DNA of 10,919 nt from Planctomycetia bacterium (GTDB lineage: Bacteria; Planctomycetota; Planctomycetia; Gemmatales; Gemmataceae): contig JAKEEV010001028.1 of assembly GCA_022616395.1 (NCBI GenBank), positions 1-10,919 on the forward strand, given 5' to 3'. Of the stretch, positions 1 through 6,900 are shown one piece after another. A program made the translations under genes and the position numbers. The stretch's first letter is position 1. Every line of letters starts with the position of its first letter. The notes below the pieces were generated by a model. That model made no database searches and had not been told where the DNA came from. It worked only from the letters and a program-made list of their open reading frames with translations.

Positions 1-103
1 CGCACGATTCGGTTGTGACTGGCGCGGGCCGGAATTCGCTCGAACTCTCGCTCTCACCTAACCTTCCCTTGCTGTCGTCTCGCACGTTTGACATCTGTTG
101 GGA

Positions 104-144
104 AGCCCTGGCTACTATCCAATGCCCCGAAGGGCGAAGACAAT
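104..144. repeat. Fragment of the intergenic repeat family, with a small hairpin
   Basis: CCCTGGCTACTATC (106-119) matches CCCTGGCTATTATC of the intergenic repeat (3857-3870) at 13 of 14 positions, so it is probably a remnant of the same family. It is followed by GCCC-CGAA-GGGC (123-134), which on the minus strand is a 4-bp stem with a TTCG loop. With no T-tract and so short a stem it is a weak terminator candidate for the operon. Confidence 0.5.
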
Positions 145-146
145 CG

Positions 147-206
147 CGATTCCGTCGCTGACGCTTCCGGCTCCGATTCCGTTTCAGTCGCTTACGCTTC
201 CGGCTC
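147..206. repeat. Tandem direct repeat downstream of the ACP gene
   Basis: Two copies of a 20-nt core, GTCGCT(G/T)ACGCTTCCGGCTC, at 154-173 and 187-206, differ at one base and have a 33-nt period; each is preceded by CGATTCCGT. The second copy ends 4 nt from the ACP stop codon. This looks like a dispersed repeat of the kind that litters large planctomycete genomes; that attribution is from memory. Confidence 0.7.
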
Positions 207-210
207 TGCT

Positions 211-486
211 TTACCCCACCTGCTGTTGCAAGAAGTTCACCAACTCACCCAGCTCCAGATCGTTTGCTCCGCAGTCGCGCAAGCCTTTCAAGAATGCTCC
301 GAACGGCAATCGGCGACCGTAATGGGCATCGAGACGTTCGGCCAGCACCACGAGGTCAATCGAAGCCAGCCCAAGGTCCGCGAAAGCGCGTGTCTGAAGA
401 TCGACCATGTCGGGGAAATCGCGGTCGGGGAAGGTTCGTCGAACGACTTCTGCCAGATCACCGAGAATGTCGTTCGCGGATCGCAT
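211..486 (-). CDS. Free-standing acyl carrier protein
   Basis: A 91-residue acyl carrier protein. The helix-II region reads DLGLASIDLVVLAERL, with Ser42 as the likely phosphopantetheine site; the usual Asp before the serine (DSL/DSI) is Ala here. Acidic and hydrophobic spacing before and after it, and a last helix ending ELVNFLQQQV, fit the four-helix ACP fold and its normal 80-95 residue length. The ATG shares one base with the TGA of the AT/DH gene (TGATG), and GAGG lies 7 nt upstream (494-497), so translation is probably coupled. Its likely role is a second, discrete carrier used by the KS/AT/DH machinery, or a shuttle that receives the finished chain or delivers a starter; the sequence cannot decide between these. 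It needs a PPTase from elsewhere to become active. Confidence 0.88.
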   Translation of the reverse strand: MRSANDILGDLAEVVRRTFPDRDFPDMVDLQTRAFADLGLASIDLVVLAERLDAHYGRRLPFGAFLKGLRDCGANDLELGELVNFLQQQVG

Positions 487-497
487 CAGACACCCTC
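484..497 (-). promoter_or_regulatory. Stop/start overlap and RBS coupling AT/DH gene to ACP
   Basis: The sequence TGATG on the minus strand (488-484) joins the TGA stop of the AT/DH gene to the ATG of the ACP gene through one shared base. GAGG at 497-494 is 7 nt before the ATG. This is a typical arrangement for translational coupling and suggests the two proteins are made together. Confidence 0.7.
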
Positions 498-3400
498 GCC
501 CATTGTAGTAGCGACGACCGTGTCCTTGTGACGCGCGGTCTGGACGCGGATGCGTTCGCGACCAACCGACACGATTAGCTCTCCGGTCTTCTCATCGCGC
601 TCACTCACGGTGCAGCGTTCCACCGGCACTCGGAGCGCATCAGCAGCAGCCAGACACGCAGCACGAGCACGAGCGCCTTTCTCGACTTCCGCAGCCGCGT
701 TCCTGGGCAGCTTCTGAAGTCCAATACCCACGCGCGAAGCGAACGCCGAGAACGCAGCGACCTTCCCCTCCGCGCTCACGACTGTCACTGGTGGAAATGG
801 TTCCGGCCCGGCTTCCCCGCGCGGCTTACAAACGATGTGACCTTCAATCACTTCTGTTTCGATGTCCGCGGGGAACACTCCTCCACTGTGGCGTTGGTTC
901 CACGCGGCCCGCACCGCGTCCTTCGCCAAGAGTCGCGTAAAGAACCAGTCGCTGCGCTCTGAGTCGGTGCCAGACCAAGCGGTGAACTCCGCGATTTCGC
1001 GCAAGGTCATGGTCACTCGCACGCCCGAAGCGCGCATCACGGGTTGTTGCAGATCGAGAGGAGGGTCCAGGAAATAGCAGCGTGCTGGAACAGTCGCGTC
1101 GCGCGGTTCCGCGTCGTTGACGCGAGTGCTGAGGAAGTATTGATCCTTTGGTCCGAAGAAATTCACATCGCCGAAGGGCAAGTAGAAGCGCCAGTAGTTC
1201 GCACCAGTCAATCGGAGCCAGAGTCGGCTGTCTGGAGTGAAAACTTCCAGACCGTGTCGCACCTGGCGCGCGGTTTCTTCTTCGTTGTGCCCGCGTACAA
1301 GCATCTCCGTGCCGATTGCCGGAATCAGACCAAAGAACTCCATCCGATGAATGCCAATGGGAAGCAGAATGCGACCGGACCAGTCCGGTTGTTCGAGATG
1401 CCAGGCGCCAAGAATGTGCATCGCGGCATCCACAAGCACAGGGTCGATCACGACTCGCGGATCTGGGTTGGAGCGGAACCAGCGGTTGCGCGGTTGCACG
1501 AAGAGTGCGCCTTCGATCCCCTCACGTCCGGTGCGGCCGAGCCTGTGGATCATCTGAAACAACGGACCGTGGAACATATTCCGACGCAGGTCTTCGACCG
1601 TGGAGTGACACGGGTATTCATCAGTCAAGTGGAAGGGTCGCAGCGGAGGCGGATCGGGGTAAGAATCCGCGAGTACAATCGTCGCCTCGCACGCGGGCTT
1701 ATTGACACCGTCGGGAAGGAACGAGTTGCCCAGATCGCGTACATCCGCCTTGACTTCCACCACGCCAGTCGTCGGATCAATTGATGCGACCGAGGCGCGA
1801 ACTTCAAACGTGGTCGGCTCCGGATCGAACGGCACCCACCGCAACATGCGGATGTTCTGGATCGCGATGACAACTTTATCCGGAGCCAGTAGCGAAGCCG
1901 CTTCGGACATCGCCTCCAGGCTGAACGTCATCGGCAGAACGGGTAAGCCGTTCTGAGCGGGATTCACGCGGCTCACACCGCGACCGCCGAGCGTGTGGTC
2001 GTCCACGTACAGGTCTTCGCGCTCATCCAACTCGCGTCGGAACACAATCTCGCGCCCTGGATCGAAACGTTCAACTCGACCGACGAGGCAGTAGCCCGAC
2101 TGCGTCGGAAGTGAGGGGTGAGGACTTGGCAGCGAGGAATGAGGAATGAGGAGTGAGGAATCCGCTGGCGCCAATTCCGGGAACGAGAGCAGTTCAGCCG
2201 GGAACTCGCGTGGTGTCTGGCGACCGCTGAGGAACGCTTCCATCACCTCGCGCTGAACGTCGAGGAACTGCTCCATCGCATCGAGGTAGCTATTGAGGAT
2301 GTGTGCATGCCCCACCCCCCCAACCCCCCTCCCTGCAGGGAGGGGGGAGGAAAATCCGGAAGAGTCGAAGTCACCTGTTCGCTCAAACAGCGCATGTCCT
2401 TTTTTCTCCCCTCCCTGTAGGGAGGGGTTGGGGGTGGGTCTCTGCGCATACAGGTGCCCCAAGTTCAGCGGAACGTGGTGAGCCACGAGTTGAGCGACCA
2501 TGTGATTGATTTGCGTTGGGCCGCTTTTGCGTGGCACGTTCGCTGGTATTGCAGCAAAGGATTTGCCGCGCAGGATGTCCTCCACGAACGCCGAGAGATT
2601 TCCTCGCGGACCGGCCTCCACGAACACACGCACTCCGTCCGCGAACATCGTCTCGATCATCCGCGAAAACTCAACCGGGTTCACCCAGTGGTTCACCGCG
2701 AGCTGACGAATCGCGTCGGGGTTGTCGGGAAACTTCTGACCGGTGGAGCAGCAGTAGACGGGCGTTTGGGGAACATCGAACGGAACAGGTTCAAAGAGTT
2801 CGCGGAACGGTCCCATCCATGGCTCGAATAACGGCGTGTGATACGGTCGGCGGAAAGGTAACCGTTCGCAGATCACGCCCTTCTCTGTCAGCGCGACTTC
2901 CACCGTCGCGACATGCTGAGTCGGCCCTACCGCGACACACTGATGCGGGCAGTTATCCATCGCGATGATGACCGATCCGCGCGCAACGGCTTCCGTCACT
3001 TCAACCACTGCTTGCTTCCCTGCACCGACCGCCAAGAGAGCCACTTCCAGTCCGCCAGCCTCGTCTTCCTGACGCTGCATCATCTCCATGATTTCCGCCA
3101 GCCGAGGACCGAGAACTGACTGTGACTTCATCGCGCCGGAAGCGAGGAGCGCGGCCAGTTCGCCCGCGCTGTGACCCGCGACCGCCGAGATCGGAATCTG
3201 GAGGTTCCACAGCACGCGGGTAATTGCCAAATCCGCGATCAGCACACCAAAGATGGACGACCCAAGTTTGCGTAACTCGCTCTCGGCGGCAGCGATGGCT
3301 TCGAGCGAAGCGCTCGGCGGCAAGTGAAGCAATCGTCGAAGAGACGATTCCGGCTTGCCCGACTCGATCGCGACCTGATCGCACCACGCGAAGGTATCTT

Positions 3401-3833
3401 CCACCTCCGGGAATACTCCGCAGAGGTCAGCGAGCATGTTCAGATACTGAGCCGCTTCACCGGGGAACAGAAGCGCAACAGTGCCTTGTTCGCTGAGCGG
3501 CTGCGAGAAGTAGTAAATGCCGTTGGAGTCGCGGATTTGCTTGGCCTTTTGATCCGCGAGGCGCTGATTGGCTCGATGGAGCTTCGTGAGCAGATCGGCA
3601 CTCGACGAAGCTACGATGGCCAGCCGCGAGCCGCCCGGTTGAAGCTGCGTCGAGAGCGAGAATGCAAGTTCACCGAGCGCGAGATTGGGTTGACGCTCCA
3701 CGAAATCGCAAAGCGACTTCACGCGATTCTGAAGGTCCGCTCGATCATCTCCGCGCAAGACGAACAGTTCCGAATCCCACCCGCTGTGAGGTGTGGAAGA
3801 GCGCGATTGAGGTTCGGTGAGTGTCGCGGGCAT
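486..3833 (-). CDS. AT / dehydratase / degenerate PPTase-like synthase subunit
   Basis: Second synthase subunit, 1115 residues from the ATG. Residues about 20-115 resemble the linker that normally follows a KS, but no KS is present. AT, about 117-445, has Ser222 in GHSAGE and His332 in YHTPL; its N-terminal loop reads FPGEAAQ instead of FPGQGSQ. Residues 466-508 are encoded by two inverted G-rich repeats. A helix with FLDVQREVMEAFL (about 523-535) follows; a similar helix occurs in the large subunit. Residues about 558-577 come from a heptanucleotide tract. A double-hotdog polyketide dehydratase (about 581-905) has His613 in DDHTLGG, HGPLFQ at 755-760 and Asp802 in LVDAAMH, so a His/Asp pair is present. 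Residues about 940-1105 resemble a PPTase embedded in PKS enzymes (WFFTRLLAKDAVRAAW at 963-978) but lack its catalytic motifs. The frame stays open to a GTG at 3878, but those 15 extra codons lie in a dispersed repeat, so I choose the ATG at 3833. Neither start has a clear Shine-Dalgarno. The stop overlaps the next start. Confidence 0.9.
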   Translation of the reverse strand: MPATLTEPQSRSSTPHSGWDSELFVLRGDDRADLQNRVKSLCDFVERQPNLALGELAFSLSTQLQPGGSRLAIVASSSADLLTKLHRANQRLADQKAKQIRDSNGIYYFSQPLSEQGTVALLFPGEAAQYLNMLADLCGVFPEVEDTFAWCDQVAIESGKPESSLRRLLHLPPSASLEAIAAAESELRKLGSSIFGVLIADLAITRVLWNLQIPISAVAGHSAGELAALLASGAMKSQSVLGPRLAEIMEMMQRQEDEAGGLEVALLAVGAGKQAVVEVTEAVARGSVIIAMDNCPHQCVAVGPTQHVATVEVALTEKGVICERLPFRRPYHTPLFEPWMGPFRELFEPVPFDVPQTPVYCCSTGQKFPDNPDAIRQLAVNHWVNPVEFSRMIETMFADGVRVFVEAGPRGNLSAFVEDILRGKSFAAIPANVPRKSGPTQINHMVAQLVAHHVPLNLGHLYAQRPTPNPSLQGGEKKGHALFERTGDFDSSGFSSPLPAGRGVGGVGHAHILNSYLDAMEQFLDVQREVMEAFLSGRQTPREFPAELLSFPELAPADSSLLIPHSSLPSPHPSLPTQSGYCLVGRVERFDPGREIVFRRELDEREDLYVDDHTLGGRGVSRVNPAQNGLPVLPMTFSLEAMSEAASLLAPDKVVIAIQNIRMLRWVPFDPEPTTFEVRASVASIDPTTGVVEVKADVRDLGNSFLPDGVNKPACEATIVLADSYPDPPPLRPFHLTDEYPCHSTVEDLRRNMFHGPLFQMIHRLGRTGREGIEGALFVQPRNRWFRSNPDPRVVIDPVLVDAAMHILGAWHLEQPDWSGRILLPIGIHRMEFFGLIPAIGTEMLVRGHNEEETARQVRHGLEVFTPDSRLWLRLTGANYWRFYLPFGDVNFFGPKDQYFLSTRVNDAEPRDATVPARCYFLDPPLDLQQPVMRASGVRVTMTLREIAEFTAWSGTDSERSDWFFTRLLAKDAVRAAWNQRHSGGVFPADIETEVIEGHIVCKPRGEAGPEPFPPVTVVSAEGKVAAFSAFASRVGIGLQKLPRNAAAEVEKGARARAACLAAADALRVPVERCTVSERDEKTGELIVSVGRERIRVQTARHKDTVVATTMGEGV
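2111..2161. repeat. Heptanucleotide tandem tract in the AT/DH gene
   Basis: Four consecutive 7-nt units, GAGGAAT, GAGGAAT, GAGGAGT and GAGGAAT (2134-2161), preceded by related GTGAGGGGTGAGG (2111-2123). On the coding strand this gives a Ser/Leu/Pro/His-rich stretch, residues about 558-577, just before the dehydratase domain. Because the unit is not a multiple of three, loss or gain of one unit would shift the frame before the DH. Confidence 0.75.
2310..2333 (-). other. G-quadruplex motif on the coding strand and mRNA
   Basis: On the minus strand the runs are GGG, A, six G, TT, seven G, T, GGGG. All four runs are at least three G with loops of one or two nt, so the motif would also be present in the mRNA of the AT/DH gene. 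It belongs to copy 1 of the G-rich repeat. Confidence 0.6.
2420..2438 (+). other. G-quadruplex motif on the template strand
   Basis: GGG-A-GGGG-TT-GGGGG-T-GGG fits the four-run, short-loop quadruplex rule exactly. It belongs to copy 2 of the G-rich repeat and lies on the plus strand, the template strand for the AT/DH gene. Confidence 0.6.
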
Positions 3834-3843
3834 TGGCAAAAGA

Positions 3844-3944
3844 CCAGGGTTGAAACCCCTGGCTATTATCGGTGACACCTTTAGTGTCCAACGACCGTGA
3901 CCCCAACGGGGTCACCGGAAATAGCCAGGGGTTTCAACCCCTGG
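3844..3944. repeat. Intergenic inverted repeat with nested palindrome
   Basis: Two arms of 24 and 25 nt (3844-3867 and 3920-3944) are reverse complements except for one missing base. The common core is AATAGCCAGGGGTTTCAAC. Each arm is itself partly palindromic (CCAGGGGTTTCAACCCCTGG). The 52-nt centre contains a second palindrome, GTGACCCC-AAC-GGGGTCAC (3897-3915). The element fills most of the spacer between the two synthase genes. The left arm also encodes the spurious residues IIARGFNPG upstream of the chosen start of the AT/DH gene. A transcript could fold into a large hairpin, with possible effects on termination or mRNA processing; no U-tract follows. Confidence 0.8.
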
Positions 3945-3957
3945 CATGAGAACGAGA

Positions 3958-6900
3958 TCATTCCGCGCCCACCGCGACCGGCTCAGCGATCTTGCCGGGC
4001 CGGGCTGCTTGTTCGTTGCCGCCAGCGATGAGCACTTCCGGTTCGCCCTTTGCGCCGAAGATCACTTCATCCACCGCGAACCCAGCGCCAACAGCAGGCT
4101 CGATGAGTTTCAAACCGCGAGCGACAAGATGCTTCTCCAGATCGGCCACCATACCGACCTTGGCCCACGGCCCCCACGCAACCGAAACCACGCGCCCCGG
4201 CCACTTGCGATCCAGATCGCACGCGAGTTTACTCAGCAGTTCGTTGGCCGCGGCGTAGTCCGATTGCCCACGGTTGCCATACCGACTGGTGATGGAGGCA
4301 AACAGCGCGAAGAACTTCAGCTTCGCTGGGTCGAGCTTGCGGGCGAGCAACAGTGAGCTATCGACCTTCGTGCCGAAGACGCGGTCGAACGATTCGGGCG
4401 TCTTGTCTCGCAGAAGTTTATCTTCGATGACACCCGCTCCGTGAATGACTCCCGTAATTCCGCCTGAGGAGTTGAGTTCATCGAGGAGCGCGCCAAACGC
4501 GGCCGGGTCTCGAACGTCCACCACTCGATATTCGACCTTCGAGCCGGTCGCTCGGATCGCTTCGAGGTTTCCGCGCATCTCACGATCTTTCAACAGGCGC
4601 TTGTAAGCGGATTCGATGGCTGCGGGCTTGGCGTTCGGCTCGTGCTTCAGAAGTGCAGCCTTGATTTCGGCCTGTGAGGAAAGCGACGCGGTGTCGGCTG
4701 CCTCTGGTGTCGGTTCTGGAGAACTGCCGACGAGCACGAGCTTCGAGCCGTAGCGCTCGGCGAGTTCGAGAGCAACCTTCGCCGTGATTCCCCGCGCTCC
4801 GCCAGTGATGAGGATTGTCGAATCTGGACCAAGTTCGACAGCCGGAGTCTCTTTGTCGAGCGGGCCGGGTTCGACTTGCCAGGTCACGCGCTGGTCACCA
4901 TTGCGACCCACTTCAAACGGCCCTTCGGGATCGCCGAGTTCCGCGAGAAGCTGCTCCGCCAGTTGAGTCGCGGGTATGTTGCTACTTACATCCACCACGC
5001 GAACGGTCACTTCCGGCCACTCGAAGCCGAGGCATTTCGTGAAGCCCGCGACTCCGCCATGACCGGCGAAGAAGTCCGTGGGGAGATCAGCGCCGAAGCC
5101 CATCGTGCCTCCCATCGCGGTGACCGAGAGAAGCACAGCGGGGCCGTTCTTGCCGGAATCACGAATTTCAGTTTCCAGCCCGCGAGCAAGCAAGTAGAGC
5201 GATTTCACTTCGCGCCGCGTGCGTTGTTCGGCAGTCTCGTCCGTGGGTGGTTCCGCAAGTGGTAAGAGGTGAATTAGCCCGGAGACTGGGCCGCACGTTT
5301 CTCGGACGCGCGCGAGCAACTCGGTCACTGCGGTTGGGTCGGTCAGATCGGCTGCGAATGCTCTGTCTTTCGATTCACCCGGTTCTGCCATGCGAACCAG
5401 TGCGGTCTTCGCACCGAGTTCCGCCAGCCGATCCGCGAGTTCCTGAGCGGTGCCGAGCCGGTCGTCGGTAATCAGGATGGTGCCGCTTGGAGGCGTGAAG
5501 CGTGGCCGAACCGGTAGCGGGGTGTCAATCAGACGCACGACCAGGCGCTGAACTTCTCCCTGTCGCGCGCCGGGGTGAAGTTCCTGAGACGAGGCGGTTG
5601 GGGGTGGGCCATCATGCTTGCCGTTGGCCGATGGTTCGGTCGTGGAAGTGCCAATCGCTTCAGTGACATAGTCCGCGATCCCGCGCAGCGTCTTGATTAC
5701 CGAGAGCTTCTCCATTTCCAGGTTTGGTTGCTTGCCATCCACGCTGGCTTCGATGGATTCGGCGAGCGCTCCGAGGATTTCCACCCGCTTGATGGAATCA
5801 ACTCCGAGGTCCGCTTCGAGGTCGAGGTCGATACTCAGAGCTTCCTTCGGATAGCCCGTGCGGTCGCTGACGAGGTCGAGTAAGCGCGCGAGAAGGACTT
5901 CGCGGTTGAGTGCTTCTGCGCCTGGCTTCGCAGGGGCTGGTTCCTGAGCGGGAGTAGGTTTGCCGTTCGCTTCCAGTGCCGGTGAAGTGACCGGAGTCGG
6001 AGCCGGGTGAGTGCTCGCGTGGCCGTTGGTTGTCGGTTCGGGAATCACGACCCGCGGAGTTTGTTCGCGCGGGGCTTCAGCAATCAATCGATTGGTAGCT
6101 CCGAACGGGGTCGGCAGAGGCGTGGATTGTCCGTTCGCGCTCGGCCTGGGTGCGTAGTCCGGGGTGGAAGGTGCATCTGTGCCGTTTGAAGCGCCGAGGA
6201 AGCTAAGCATGACGCTCCGCTGCGTGTCGAGGAAGCGAGCCATCACTTCCTGGAATCGCATCATCACCGCGGTCGCTCCATCGGGCGCGGGTTGCGCGTG
6301 ACCGTTGGCGGATGCGAGTGGCAAAGCAGGTTGATTCTCGTTCATGTTCATCTTCGCTCGGGGGGGCGTGGTGGCTCCAGGCGGGGGGATCAGGTTGCTG
6401 AGTCCTGGTGGCTTCGTGCCGGCCACCGGTGCAGCCGGTGTTACGGGTCTGGGCGAACTTTCCTGAATCGCGGGCTTCGTCTTGGGCGCAGTCTCGATCT
6501 TCGGAGTCTCGCTCTGGTTTTTGGGTGCGGATTTCGCCAACATCTCCAACGGCTGGCCGAGCAGCCGCGGTTCGGGGCCGTTGAGTGGCCTGCTGCGCAC
6601 TCCGTTGACCACCCACGTTGTCGGAGACAACTTCGGCTTGCCAGTGTCCGGTCCGAGTGTTGCAAGCTCGAAGGGCTGAACTCCGCGTCCCTGGAAGAGG
6701 CGATCAAGATTCACCGCAACACCCGCGGCGAGCAACTGCCCGAATACATGAGTCAGTTGCACCAATCCCGGCCGAGTCTTTACGTCGGTAGCAATCGCGA
6801 GGTGTGGTTGGCCCGTCAAAATCTGTGAAGTCAACCCTGTGAGAACCGCCTGCGGCCCGACTTCGATGAACACTCGCGCGCCGGCGTCGTACATCGCGCG

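Larger units (their letters stand above)
2310..2440. repeat. Inverted pair of G-rich repeats read in frame between AT and DH
   Basis: Copy 1 (2310-2350) and copy 2 (2400-2440) are the same element in opposite orientation: C-run/A/C-run/AA/C-run/TCCCT, then a purine tail GGGAGGGG-AG. Each centre is a palindrome (CTCCCTGCAGGGAG, CTCCCTGTAGGGAG). The copies are separated by about 50 nt. The whole is translated as residues about 466-508 of the AT/DH protein (PTPNPSLQGGEKKG ... SSPLPAGRGVGGVG), low-complexity sequence between the AT domain and the FLDVQRE helix. The element type is known as an intergenic repeat in many genomes. Confidence 0.8.

Noticed and set aside
123..134. GCCC-TTCG-GGGC hairpin (minus strand) as the operon terminator.
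   Set aside because: Only 4 bp of stem and no following T-tract; part of a repeat fragment.
88..531. Plus-strand frame of 147 codons across the ACP gene.
   Set aside because: Antisense shadow of the ACP gene and of the repeats beyond it; its protein has no recognisable features.
3897..3915. Palindrome GTGACCCC-AAC-GGGGTCAC as an operator or terminator between the two synthase genes.
   Set aside because: It is nested within the larger inverted repeat and has no T-tract; a regulatory role is not supported by position relative to a promoter.
5593..5609. GGCGGTTGGGGGTGGGC after the ACP resembles half of the G-rich repeat at 2424-2440.
   Set aside because: Too short and without the palindromic centre; it may be a decayed fragment but cannot be separated from ordinary Pro-rich linker coding.
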